The notes below the pieces were generated by a model that searched no databases, was not told where the DNA came from, and saw only the letters and a list, made by a program, of their open reading frames with translations. From Acidobacteria bacterium CG_4_9_14_3_um_filter_49_7 (GTDB lineage Bacteria; Acidobacteriota; Holophagae; Thermotomaculales; Thermotomaculaceae), in contig PFTO01000150.1 of assembly GCA_002789615.1 (NCBI GenBank), forward strand, positions 1-13,368: DNA of 13,368 nt. Reading direction: 5' to 3'. Shown in pieces: positions 6,552 to 13,368 of the stretch (its first letter is position 1; each line of letters opens with the position of its first letter). The position numbers and the translations under genes are program-made.

Positions 6552-7493
6552 GTGCGAAAACTGGTCCTTCTCCTTTTATTACCATTGCTTTTTGCGTGCA
6601 GTGGCCGGAATCTTTCTCCGGTTCCGGACAACGTAATTGCGAGCATAGACGACCAGGACGTGGTGCGTGACGAATTTGTATTGTATCTCCAGGCAAATTA
6701 CGCCGACATTCTTGAGGAAAAGGACGAGGAAATTCTGAACCGGCTCTTTGATAATTACCTGGAACAGCGCACGCTACTGAACTACCTTAAGAGCCAGAAT
6801 CAGCTTCCATCCGAAAAAGAAATTGCCGAGTACCTTCAATTGACTGGCAAAACACAACTACTCATCACCTACGATCTGCATCAAAAGCGTATCCTGGCTT
6901 TGAACACTTCGCTCATTCTTGCTGAAGAAAAATTCGAGAACATGCTGTCAGAGGAAGCACCGCTGGTAACGACTGAGGAGGCCCGAAACTACTACGAGCA
7001 GAATGTCAACGAATTTCTGAAGGGAGAAAGCTACTGTTTCGTCCGATTTTCTACCAGCTATGCAGACCTGCTCAAGGATGCCAGATACTGGCTGGTTCAC
7101 CGAAAGAAGAATCTGGATTTCTTCCGAAAGAGATACCAGGACATCGAGATTGAAGAGAATTGCTTCCAGGCAAGTGAAATACCGGACCCTTTTCTGAAAA
7201 CTCTGGAAGAGCTGAAACCAGGCAGGGTATCAAAGATAATCCAAACTCAACTTGGGGCTTCTGTTTCCTATAATTTACTGACGATAAAGCAAAAGCTCGC
7301 CCCGAGAAAACTGCCGTTTGAGGATGTTGAGGAAACAATTCGGAAAAAACTGGCCGCACAAACCCTGCAGAAACGCATTATAAAGAAAACACAAGAGATG
7401 ATTCAACAATCACGAATTATTGTTTACCCGGACCGCATTCTGGTGTTTAATTATAGCGGGAAGTTTCCCGTTTCCCATGGGGAGGAAGAATGA
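6552..7493 (+). CDS. SurA-like lipoprotein with degenerate parvulin domain
   Basis: This 313-residue protein is an exported chaperone-like relative of its neighbours. A strongly hydrophobic leader ends in LLFAC (lipidated Cys16). The mature region starts with DNVIASIDDQDVVRDEFVLYL, the usual N-terminal beta-helix of the SurA/PrsA family, followed by a helical region. The C-terminal part (about 158-247) keeps the parvulin outline (FLKTLEELKPGRVSKIIQTQLG) but lacks both active-site histidines. YCFVRF stands where xxHIL is expected and VSYNLLTI stands where GYHLVKL is expected. It is therefore probably a non-catalytic chaperone. The start is a GTG two bases after the previous stop with no clear ribosome binding site, which points to translation coupled to the upstream gene. 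The end overlaps the next gene by ATGA. Confidence 0.82.
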   Translation: MRKLVLLLLLPLLFACSGRNLSPVPDNVIASIDDQDVVRDEFVLYLQANYADILEEKDEEILNRLFDNYLEQRTLLNYLKSQNQLPSEKEIAEYLQLTGKTQLLITYDLHQKRILALNTSLILAEEKFENMLSEEAPLVTTEEARNYYEQNVNEFLKGESYCFVRFSTSYADLLKDARYWLVHRKKNLDFFRKRYQDIEIEENCFQASEIPDPFLKTLEELKPGRVSKIIQTQLGASVSYNLLTIKQKLAPRKLPFEDVEETIRKKLAAQTLQKRIIKKTQEMIQQSRIIVYPDRILVFNYSGKFPVSHGEEE

Positions 7494-8467
7494 CAAAACG
7501 CGCACTGATTCTCGTTCTATTCATTGTACTGACACCAGCTTCTCTTGGCCTTTCAAAAGTGGTAGAGAAAATCGCTATCATCGTTAACAACCGGGCGGCC
7601 ACCCTGCTGGATTTAAAAAAGATTTATGATGCCCGGTCCTCAGCCCTTTTCCAGAACTATACTGGAGCAGAACTCCAGAAACAAATTGCCACACTGAAGA
7701 AACAAGTCATTGAGGAAAAATTCGAAGAACTCCTGCTCCTGGAAAAGGCTAAACAGGAAGACATCAGCATCACAGATGAACAAATCGAAGGTTTTATTCA
7801 GCAACTGTTAAAGGAAAACAACTTCAAGACGGAAGCACAGCTCGAAAACGCGCTGATGCAATCTACCGGAATGACACTGCAAGAATTTAAAGAAAATCAG
7901 AAAACTCAAAATACCGCCAGAACAGTCATCAATCAGTTGGTTGTCAGAAAAATTCAAGTGGACGACGCTGAGATGCAAGCATATTATGCCCAGCATCAGG
8001 GTGAATATGAATCGCCATTCACTTACTCCCTGCAGGAAATAGTGATGTTCTACAATGATCAGAACAGGGACAGCGTACTTGCAAAAATGGAAGAGTGTCG
8101 GAAACTTATTATGAGGAACAAGCTTGGTTTCGGCGAAGCTGTCCAGAAGTATTCTGAGGCCGGCTCCAAAGATTACAACGGTGAAATGCAGAACCTGAAG
8201 AAGGGCGATCTGAACAAAATACTGGAAAAAGCTGCCCTGGCCTTGAAACTTGAGGAAGTCTCTCCAGTAATTGATATTCCCGGCTCTTTTCATGTTGTTC
8301 GGCTGACCAAGGTCAATAAACCTCAGGCCCGCCCTTTCAAAGACGTCAAGGATGACATTCGAAGCAAAATACGGGAACCCCAGATCGATGCCGCCATCAA
8401 GAAATTCATTGCTGAACTGAAGGGAACTTTCTATACGCGGGTGGATGTAAAACCGGAAGACCTGTGA
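7490..8467 (+). CDS. SurA-like periplasmic chaperone / PPIase
   Basis: This 325-residue protein resembles SurA, which escorts outer-membrane proteins through the periplasm. A Sec signal peptide of about 22 residues (MTKRALILVLFIVLTPASLG) has no lipobox, so the mature protein should be soluble. The N-terminal domain begins VVEKIAIIVNNRAATLLDL, as in SurA, followed by a long helical chaperone region with the ITDEQIEGFIQQLLKENN segment. One parvulin domain lies at about 177-275: SLQEIVMF, FGEAVQKYSEAGSKDYNGEM, GSFHVVRL (His268). The first catalytic histidine is replaced (QEI for xHI) while the second is kept, so activity is uncertain. E. coli SurA has two parvulin domains; this has one. GGGGAGGAAG gives a strong ribosome binding site, and both ends overlap neighbours by four bases. 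Confidence 0.9.
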   Translation: MTKRALILVLFIVLTPASLGLSKVVEKIAIIVNNRAATLLDLKKIYDARSSALFQNYTGAELQKQIATLKKQVIEEKFEELLLLEKAKQEDISITDEQIEGFIQQLLKENNFKTEAQLENALMQSTGMTLQEFKENQKTQNTARTVINQLVVRKIQVDDAEMQAYYAQHQGEYESPFTYSLQEIVMFYNDQNRDSVLAKMEECRKLIMRNKLGFGEAVQKYSEAGSKDYNGEMQNLKKGDLNKILEKAALALKLEEVSPVIDIPGSFHVVRLTKVNKPQARPFKDVKDDIRSKIREPQIDAAIKKFIAELKGTFYTRVDVKPEDL

Positions 8468-8721
8468 GACTGGATCTGTTTCTGAAGAAGACCATGATTG
8501 TAAAACGGAGAGCCGTAGCCAACGAATTGGTTCGATCGGGTCGAGTATTGCTCAACGGTTCCCTTGCCAAGCCAGGCCGTGAGGTGAAACCGGATGATAT
8601 CCTGCAACTACCGCTTCACCGGCGACGCCTGAAAATAAGGATAAAGGAAATTCCGACTCGGCCTGTGAAAAAGGGAATGGAACTTACTTATTACGAAATT
8701 CTGGAAGAGGAGACTGTTTAA
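8464..8721 (+). CDS. RqcP-like S4-domain RNA-binding protein
   Basis: This 85-residue protein is nearly all S4 domain: MRLDLFLKKTMIVKRRAVAN, then VRSGRVLLNGSLAKPGREVKPDDILQL, then a basic tail. It matches the length and layout of Bacillus RqcP (YabO). RqcP binds 23S rRNA and tRNA on stalled 50S subunits and works with RqcH to add alanine tails to nascent chains. The E. coli relative Hsp15 is longer, with a C-terminal extension that is missing here. The start is a GTG overlapping the stop of the surA-like gene (GTGA), with GGAAGA upstream, so translation is coupled to a periplasmic chaperone gene. The following gene starts directly after the stop. Whether RqcH exists in this genome cannot be seen. 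The family call is from recall of the motif, and the functional role is inference. Confidence 0.85.
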   Translation: MRLDLFLKKTMIVKRRAVANELVRSGRVLLNGSLAKPGREVKPDDILQLPLHRRRLKIRIKEIPTRPVKKGMELTYYEILEEETV

Positions 8722-9681
8722 ATGGACCATACATTTATAAAAGATTTGAAACCGGACTGGAAGGGTGACGAAGTTTATATGCTCAAATTGCTTGCGATTC
8801 GAGACAAGAAAAATGGGGGTCAATACCTGTTCTTGAAATTCGGAGATTCAAGCGGAGATATCATCGGCATGATGTGGGATAATTTCGAAGAAGCCGTGGA
8901 CACTATAAAACCAGGCGATTTTGTTAAACTTCGCTTCCGAATCCAGTTATACAACAACCAGTTGCAGATGGTGGTCACCAAACTCCGGAAGGCAACTGAC
9001 GATGAAATAGAAGACCCCACGATTTTCTTTCCGGTAAGTGAACGTCCACCTGAACATATGCTGGACGAAGTTCACCAGATTATTGAAACAGAGCTCGAAA
9101 ATAGCTTCCTCAAGGAACTGGCAACCCATGTATATAATGATCCGGATGTAGTGGAACTGGCTAAAATCGCCCCTGCTGCCAAGAGTCTGCATCATGCGTA
9201 CAGGGGTGGATATCTCGAACACCTGGTGACTCTGCTGAAACTGGCAATTCAGGTAACTCCGGTCTACCCATTCATCAGTAAAGACCTTGTTCTTGCCGGA
9301 CTGCTTTTCCATGACCTGGGCAAACTCTGGGAACTCTCCTATCAACGGGAATTCAGTTACTCCACCGAAGGCCGACTCCTGGGGCACATTGCAATCGAAT
9401 ACGATTATATTGTAGCCCGGATTCGGGAAATTCCGGATTTCCCGGACAATATCCGACTTCATCTGCTGCACATTATCCTTTCGCACCACGGTGAATTGGA
9501 ATTCGGATCCCCAAAACGACCCAAAACCCCGGAGGCATTAATGGTTAACAGCCTCGATAATATGGATGCCAAACTCAATGCCATGCGCCAGGCCATTGAA
9601 GCAGATGTCCAGTCAGATCATCCGGACTGGACTCCATATCTCCCCATGTTCAGTCGCGTGATTTACAAGAACCGCCCCTGA
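8722..9681 (+). CDS. YhaM-like 3'-5' exoribonuclease (OB fold + HD domain)
   Basis: This 319-residue cytoplasmic enzyme matches the YhaM family, metal-dependent exonucleases that trim RNA 3' ends in Gram-positive bacteria and some other phyla. Residues about 1-95 form an OB-fold nucleic-acid-binding domain (YLFLKFGDSSGDIIGMMWDN, KPGDFVKLRFRIQLYNNQLQ). Residues about 150-290 form the HD phosphohydrolase domain, with the metal-binding residues in GYLEH (His167), LLFHDLGK (His197-Asp198), GHI (His222), LSHHGE (His255/256) and SLDNMDAKL (Asp279/282). The segment after HGELEFGSPKRPKTPEA is typical. The ATG follows the previous stop without any gap, with GAGGAG upstream inside the preceding gene. 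Family length is about 310-320, so the gene is complete. Confidence 0.92.
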   Translation: MDHTFIKDLKPDWKGDEVYMLKLLAIRDKKNGGQYLFLKFGDSSGDIIGMMWDNFEEAVDTIKPGDFVKLRFRIQLYNNQLQMVVTKLRKATDDEIEDPTIFFPVSERPPEHMLDEVHQIIETELENSFLKELATHVYNDPDVVELAKIAPAAKSLHHAYRGGYLEHLVTLLKLAIQVTPVYPFISKDLVLAGLLFHDLGKLWELSYQREFSYSTEGRLLGHIAIEYDYIVARIREIPDFPDNIRLHLLHIILSHHGELEFGSPKRPKTPEALMVNSLDNMDAKLNAMRQAIEADVQSDHPDWTPYLPMFSRVIYKNRP

Positions 9682-9689
9682 AAAGAATT

Positions 9690-10685
9690 ATGACTCTGGA
9701 CTCCCGCACCGTTGGACAAGATTGCTCGCTACCGGCAGCAGTCACCATTGGTTCCGTCACCGTAAGCCCTGCCACTTTCCTGGCCCCCATTGCAGATATC
9801 ACGGATGGCCCTTTTCGTAGGATTGTCCGGGAATTTGGTGGAGTGGGCGCCATGTTTACTGAAATGATTTCCTCCGATGCATACACAAGGAAATGTGAAC
9901 GTACCCTGCACATGGCCCGGTTTACAGAACAGGAAAAACCGCTCTTCTTCCAGATTGTCGGAAAAGAACCGGATCGAATGGCAAACGCTGCAGAAATGGC
10001 AGCGGCTGCGGGTGCGGATGCAGTGGACATTAACATGGGCTGCCCCTCCAGCACCATAACCCGCCATGGCAGTGGTTCCGCCCTGCTCAAAGATCTGAAA
10101 CTGGCAGAACTTATCGTTTCTGCAGTACGAAAACGAATTTCCATCCCCTTAACCATCAAGATTCGCAGTGGATGGAACAACCAGTCCCTGGTCTTCCCGG
10201 AGTTTGGGAAAATGGCAGAAAGAAACGGTGTCAACGGAATTTTCTTTCACGGACGGACACGGAAAGAAATGTTTCGAGATTCTGTTCATTATGACCAGAT
10301 TGCCCAACTGAAATCCATGCTTTCAATTCCCGTTATCGGAAACGGAGACATCACTGGCCGAGAAAGTCTGAGTCGAATGATGGACACGGGATGTGACGGC
10401 ATCATGGTTGCCAGGGCAGCCATCAAGAAGCCCTGGATATTCGCGGAATTGACATCAGATACCCATGTTTCACCGGGTTTTCTCCTTTCAATCATGGAAA
10501 AGCAGTTCCTGGAAATGGCCGACATTTATCCGGAAAAGCTCGCGCTCCACAAGATGAAAATCTTTACCGGATGGTACTCCCGTTCCATTCCAGGAGGCAA
10601 ACAACTCAGGGTCAACCTGAACAAAATAACCTCTATCAATGAAATGACCCAATTCATTCACAATTTTCAAAGCTTGAATCCCTGA
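9690..10685 (+). CDS. DusB-type tRNA-dihydrouridine synthase
   Basis: This 331-residue flavoenzyme reduces specific uridines of tRNA to dihydrouridine using FMN and NADPH. The TIM-barrel domain shows FLAPIADITDGPFRRIVREF (30-49), FFQIVGKEPDRMANAAEMAA, and DINMGCP with catalytic Cys118. It continues with GSGSALLKD, LTIKIRSGW (Lys157), FFHGRTRKEM (His187) and IPVIGNGDI. The C-terminal helical domain, about residue 255 onward, includes the KMKIFTGWYSRSIPGGKQLR signature. The FMN-phosphate loop reads MVARAAIKKPWIF where the common form is GRGALGNPWIF, a substitution worth noting. The protein has a roughly 25-residue N-terminal extension before the barrel. The ATG has only a weak AAAAGA ribosome site eight bases after the yhaM-like gene, so it is probably the last member of this operon. 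The exact Dus subclass and target uridine are not decided here. Confidence 0.93.
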   Translation: MTLDSRTVGQDCSLPAAVTIGSVTVSPATFLAPIADITDGPFRRIVREFGGVGAMFTEMISSDAYTRKCERTLHMARFTEQEKPLFFQIVGKEPDRMANAAEMAAAAGADAVDINMGCPSSTITRHGSGSALLKDLKLAELIVSAVRKRISIPLTIKIRSGWNNQSLVFPEFGKMAERNGVNGIFFHGRTRKEMFRDSVHYDQIAQLKSMLSIPVIGNGDITGRESLSRMMDTGCDGIMVARAAIKKPWIFAELTSDTHVSPGFLLSIMEKQFLEMADIYPEKLALHKMKIFTGWYSRSIPGGKQLRVNLNKITSINEMTQFIHNFQSLNP

Positions 10686-10692
10686 TTTATAC

Positions 10693-10721
10693 TTGCCTGG
10701 TTACCGGAAAATGAGTACATT
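10693..10721 (+). promoter_or_regulatory. Possible promoter of the NYN-ankyrin-thioredoxin-like cluster
   Basis: TTGCCT (10693-10698) and TACATT (10716-10721) are 17 bases apart. The start near 10728 would leave an A/T-rich leader of about 78 bases before the ATG at 10806. No terminator is visible between dusB and this site, so read-through could also contribute. Confidence 0.5.
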
Positions 10722-10805
10722 ATGAAATATGTCTGCCGGCTCTTTGATAATTCAAATGACAAGCTACATGAAAAAAGAAATATTTTATAGCAAATGAGGT
10801 GAATA

Positions 10806-11519
10806 ATGGCACTGAAAACCATGATTTTTATAGACGGAAGCTGGATTTTTCACAACAAGGGAGAGATTGTAAACGCCTTCCATGATCCAGACTTCAAAAT
10901 TAACTATCAAAGCATTCCCCAGGTTATTTCCAACCATCTGGCCGCGACCAGTGAAAAAGAGATCGACATCGTACGGACCTGTTTTTTCGGATCCATCCCC
11001 ATTAACAAACCCGGATTCGATCCCGGCCCCCAGGAAGCCTTCTATGACTACCTGAGAAAGGAATGTTATTTTGAAACGGAAATTTACGAAATTGACTTCA
11101 AAAACCAGGCGGGAATGTCCCCTCATGAAAAATGTGTGGATATTGCCCTTTCAACTTCGATGATGCACTACGCATCTCTCCCCGGCTCCATTGACGCAGC
11201 TGTGCTGCTGGCTGGTGATTTTGACTACATGCCGGTCTTGAGACGTGTAAGGGCAATGGGGAAAAGAACTCTCCTGACAGCACTTCGACGCCTGGGCAAC
11301 ATCTATCCGACTTCTCAGAAGCTCCTCAACAGTACGGACCTGTTTGATTTTCCCCACCTTTACCTTGAAGAACACCTGGATGAAATCCGACTGGTAAAGG
11401 AAACAAAGAACCGCAAGTGTCTGTCCTGCGGAGTAGAAGAGCTGACCGACTGGAGCGGACCCACATTCTATTGCAGTGAGTGCCGGGACAAACACCGGGA
11501 AAATTCAGAATTTAATTAA
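10806..11519 (+). CDS. NYN-domain putative ribonuclease with C-terminal zinc ribbon
   Basis: This 237-residue protein has a NYN (LabA/DUF88, PIN-like) domain over about residues 4-185. The acidic residues expected to bind metal are visible: Asp10 in MIFIDGSWIF, Asp112 in KCVDIALSTSMM, and Asp138/Asp140 in LLAGDFDYMPVLRRVRAMGK. Members of this fold with intact acidic sites are candidate RNA-cleaving enzymes, although many are uncharacterised. After a linker, residues 205-226 form a treble-clef or zinc-ribbon-like module with C205-x2-C208 and C223-x2-C226 (KCLSCG, YCSEC). This probably guides RNA or protein contact. The ATG is preceded by GAGGTGA. It is followed after 19 bases by a secreted ankyrin protein. 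No partner antitoxin is evident, so a toxin role is not supported. Its substrate is unknown. Confidence 0.85.
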   Translation: MALKTMIFIDGSWIFHNKGEIVNAFHDPDFKINYQSIPQVISNHLAATSEKEIDIVRTCFFGSIPINKPGFDPGPQEAFYDYLRKECYFETEIYEIDFKNQAGMSPHEKCVDIALSTSMMHYASLPGSIDAAVLLAGDFDYMPVLRRVRAMGKRTLLTALRRLGNIYPTSQKLLNSTDLFDFPHLYLEEHLDEIRLVKETKNRKCLSCGVEELTDWSGPTFYCSECRDKHRENSEFN

Positions 11520-11538
11520 CCCTATAAGGAGTAGAAAT

Positions 11539-12372
11539 ATGCGTAAATCACATTTTCCTGTGTCATTTTTTATTCTGGGAATCGTGCTCTCGTTGACCGC
11601 ATTTCCGATCTTTGCCAGCGATATCAATAGCGAGCTGACGGCCGCCGTCAAGGCAGGGAATCAGAAAGAAGTAGACCGCTTGGTTGACCTGGGAGACCTG
11701 TATGTGGCAAAGAATGTTGCCGGTCAAAATGCATTGCTATACTGTTCGAGAATCGGGGACATGCATGCAGTTCGAAAACTTCTGGATGCTCACTGCAAGA
11801 TTGATTCACGGGACAAGGGGGATAACAAGGGCTGGACAGCTCTGATGTATGCAATTGACAATGGGAATGTAGACATCGCTACATTGTTGATTCAACGGGG
11901 TGCCAAACTCGATCTTGCGCCCAAAAAGGGCAGCTATGTCGGCTGGCGTCCTCTTCAGCTGGCGATTCAAAAAGGTGAACTGAAATTGGTTCATCTTATA
12001 CTGGACAAGGGTGCTGAAGTAGATTTCAGGGAGAAAATTCTCCGGATGACACCCCTGATGATTGCCGCTAACACTGGCAATGTCAAACTCACCGAACTGC
12101 TCCTGGAAAAGGGGGCAAATTTTAAACTCAAGGACAAAAAGGGTTGGACTCCGCTGATTCACGCGGCAGAAAGCGGCTCGCTCGGGACAGTGAAGGCTCT
12201 GGTCAAAGCCGGAGCGGATGTCAACGCCCGGGACAAAGATTGCTTATCCGTACTCCAGCATGCAGCGGCCCGGACAACTCAACTGAGGTCAGCAGAACAT
12301 GCTCCCGCTAATTTTGAAAAGGTCGTTCCCTATCTGGAAAGCCGCGGTGCAAAGATGATTCCGGGTGCATAA
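11539..12372 (+). CDS. Exported ankyrin-repeat protein
   Basis: This 277-residue protein has a Sec signal peptide (basic MRK, hydrophobic core, probable cleavage after FA at residue 26) and then about seven ankyrin repeats filling the rest. Clear repeats include GWTALMYAIDNGNVDIATLL, GWRPLQLAIQKGELKLVHLI, TPLMIAANTGNVKLTELLLE and GWTPLIHAAESGSLGTVKAL, each of about 33-38 residues. The final repeat is degenerate (HAAARTTQ, then VVPYLESRGAKM). There is no lipobox or membrane segment, so the mature form should be periplasmic or secreted. Such repeats bind proteins; the partner is unknown. An in-frame ATG at 11476 would add 21 residues and bury the signal peptide. The start at 11539 is chosen because AAGGAG lies 7-8 bases upstream and the signal peptide begins there. 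Confidence 0.88.
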   Translation: MRKSHFPVSFFILGIVLSLTAFPIFASDINSELTAAVKAGNQKEVDRLVDLGDLYVAKNVAGQNALLYCSRIGDMHAVRKLLDAHCKIDSRDKGDNKGWTALMYAIDNGNVDIATLLIQRGAKLDLAPKKGSYVGWRPLQLAIQKGELKLVHLILDKGAEVDFREKILRMTPLMIAANTGNVKLTELLLEKGANFKLKDKKGWTPLIHAAESGSLGTVKALVKAGADVNARDKDCLSVLQHAAARTTQLRSAEHAPANFEKVVPYLESRGAKMIPGA

Positions 12373-12393
12373 GGGAACAGGGGAACAATATCA

Positions 12394-12996
12394 ATGAACA
12401 AACTGACAAAAGAACACCTGGAAAAAGCCCTCAGTTACTCCGGATACCGTGATCTGGTTGACTCCCTTCTGGAACAGAACAAAACCACCGGGAACAATCA
12501 CTCGGACAAAATGCTGGAATACAGCCGACTAAATGTCCATCGGATGTCCCGGATTGACCGTACCACAAAACTAACAACAGAAACGGTTCAGATATTGAGA
12601 AATCTTGAAAACAAGCTGATCTGGCTTGTTCTCACTGAAGCCTGGTGCGGGGACGCGGCACAGAATCTTCCCGTCATCGCAAAAATGGCATCTGTGACGG
12701 ACCATATATCTCTGAATATTCTGCTGAGGGATGAAAATCCGGACATAATGGATGCATTTCTGACCAATGGTGGGCGAGCCATCCCAAAACTCATTTGCAT
12801 GGATGCCAATACTCTGAAAATAAAATGGGATTGGGGTCCCCGACCCGCACCTGCTCAGGATTTGCTTCGGATACATAAGACAAGGCCGGACGAAAGCCAT
12901 GAGGATTTTGCAAAACAGGTCCAGCTCTGGTATGCCAAAGACAAAAGCCTTACCCTGCAGCTGGAATTGCTGACCCTCTTGAGTTTGCATGAATAG
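12394..12996 (+). CDS. Thioredoxin-fold family protein with a single active-site cysteine
   Basis: This 200-residue protein lacks a signal peptide and should be cytoplasmic. The thioredoxin-like core runs about 70-180: LIWLVLTEAWCGDAAQNLPV places Cys85 at the N-terminal active-site position, but the second cysteine of CxxC is Ala88. Then come ISLNILLRDENPDIMDAFL and the cis-proline loop GGRAIPKLI (Pro131). The N-terminal 70 residues are helical and not recognised, and the C-terminal 20 residues are leucine-rich. The WCGDA motif recurs in a little-studied thioredoxin-family group, as far as I recall. With one cysteine it cannot act as a classical dithiol reductase but could form mixed disulfides or bind a ligand. 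GGGGAA precedes the ATG, 21 bases after the ankyrin gene, so it is probably co-transcribed. The role is unknown. Confidence 0.85.
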   Translation: MNKLTKEHLEKALSYSGYRDLVDSLLEQNKTTGNNHSDKMLEYSRLNVHRMSRIDRTTKLTTETVQILRNLENKLIWLVLTEAWCGDAAQNLPVIAKMASVTDHISLNILLRDENPDIMDAFLTNGGRAIPKLICMDANTLKIKWDWGPRPAPAQDLLRIHKTRPDESHEDFAKQVQLWYAKDKSLTLQLELLTLLSLHE

Positions 12997-13013
12997 CTGT
13001 TTTTCGGTATAGT
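12985..13013 (+). promoter_or_regulatory. Sigma-70-type promoter of queC
   Basis: TTGCAT (12985-12990) and TATAGT (13008-13013) are separated by 17 bases. The -35 box lies in the last codons of the upstream gene. The predicted start near 13020 leaves only about 20 leader bases, holding just the GGGAGGA ribosome site. Confidence 0.65.
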
Positions 13014-13039
13014 AGCATGCAGTTAGGGAGGACTTTTTC

Positions 13040-13368
13040 ATGAAGAAAGCATTGATCCTGCTGAGCGGCGGGCTGGATTCAGCAACCGTGTTGGCGATTG
13101 CCCTTAATCAGGGTTTTGCAATCACTGCCATGAGTTTTGACTACGGACAACGCCATCGGATAGAACTGGAAAAATCCAGGCAACTCTGCGAGAAATATAA
13201 CATTCCTCACATCATAATGCATGTCCCACTGACCAACATCGGCGGCTCTGCCCTGACTGATCCGGCAATTGAAGTACCGGATAATCCTCAGGAAAGTATC
13301 GGAGGCAGTATTCCCATCACTTACGTTCCAGCCAGAAACACTATTTTTCTGGCTGTGGCCGCAGGGTA
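13040..13368 (+). CDS. queC: QueC: 7-cyano-7-deazaguanine synthase (3' end cut by window)
   Basis: QueC converts 7-carboxy-7-deazaguanine to preQ0 with ATP and ammonia, a step toward queuosine in tRNA (and toward deazapurine DNA marks in some organisms). The first 109 codons are present, about half of the usual 220-230 residues. Visible motifs are the PP-loop SGGLDSAT (residues 9-16) and SFDYGQRHRIELEKS with conserved Tyr-Gln-Arg-His. IPITYVPARNTIFLAVAAG follows near the cut end. The C-terminal zinc-binding cysteines lie beyond the window. GGGAGGA lies seven bases upstream of the ATG. It has its own promoter, and neighbouring queD/queE/queF genes, if any, would be to the right. Confidence 0.95.
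   Translation, partial: MKKALILLSGGLDSATVLAIALNQGFAITAMSFDYGQRHRIELEKSRQLCEKYNIPHIIMHVPLTNIGGSALTDPAIEVPDNPQESIGGSIPITYVPARNTIFLAVAAG

Noticed and set aside
5920..6696. 258-codon open frame on the minus strand
   Set aside because: It is antisense to the two PpiC-like lipoprotein genes, has no ribosome site or recognisable domain and crosses their junction; it is a shadow of the codon bias.
10722..10790. 22-codon plus-strand reading frame in the leader of the NYN gene
   Set aside because: It has no ribosome binding site, and the likely -10 box sits directly before its ATG so the transcript would begin inside it.
10806..11519. NYN gene as a toxin of a toxin-antitoxin pair
   Set aside because: No small antitoxin-like gene lies next to it; neighbours are dusB and a signal-peptide-bearing ankyrin protein.
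12997..13039. Possible preQ1 riboswitch before queC
   Set aside because: The space is 43 bases and is occupied by the -10 box and ribosome site; no H-type pseudoknot pattern was seen.

Overview
This window reads as chromosomal DNA of a Gram-negative, probably anaerobic bacterium. The evidence is two Lol-type lipoproteins and a SurA-like chaperone (an outer-membrane lineage), a NuoE/HndA-type [2Fe-2S] subunit under an ArsR-type regulator, a branched-chain-amino-acid-type binding lipoprotein, and RqcP and YhaM homologues, which are unusual for gamma-proteobacteria. A deltaproteobacterial-grade or related phylum fits best, but the species cannot be named from sequence alone. No tRNA, rRNA, CRISPR array, transposase or integrase was found, so this looks like core genome rather than a mobile island.

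Layout. (1) 1-801, minus strand: an ArsR-family regulator that carries an apparent single-base frameshift, followed 33 bases later by a nuoE/hndA-like gene running off the left edge. Two similar 18-bp dyads lie upstream. (2) 972-2207, plus: a LivK-like lipoprotein with its own promoter and a strong terminator and no transporter genes beside it. (3) 2226-5562: a compact riboflavin operon, ribD-ribE-ribBA-ribH, with overlapping genes and a leader too short for an FMN riboswitch. (4) 5585-10685: an envelope-chaperone/RNA-metabolism run. Three SurA/PpiC-like proteins are joined without real gaps to an RqcP-like S4 protein, a YhaM-like 3'-5' exoribonuclease and a DusB-type tRNA dihydrouridine synthase. 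(5) 10693-12996: a poorly understood trio of a NYN-domain putative RNase with a C-terminal zinc ribbon, an exported ankyrin-repeat protein and a one-cysteine thioredoxin-fold protein. (6) 13040 onward: the start of queC (queuosine/preQ0 synthesis) behind a clear sigma-70-type promoter.

How the genes work together. The rib genes encode the whole set of committed riboflavin enzymes except the phosphatase, so GTP and ribulose 5-phosphate can be taken to riboflavin. The three chaperone genes would handle outer-membrane and periplasmic proteins. Their coupling to ribosome-rescue, RNA-decay and tRNA-modification genes suggests shared expression, though not necessarily shared function. dusB and queC are both tRNA-modification genes flanking the NYN trio. 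No complete, obviously new defence or mobile system is visible. The parts least explained by known biology are the NYN-zinc ribbon/ankyrin/thioredoxin-like trio, the surA-rqcP-yhaM coupling, and the paired operator-like dyads at the regulator.
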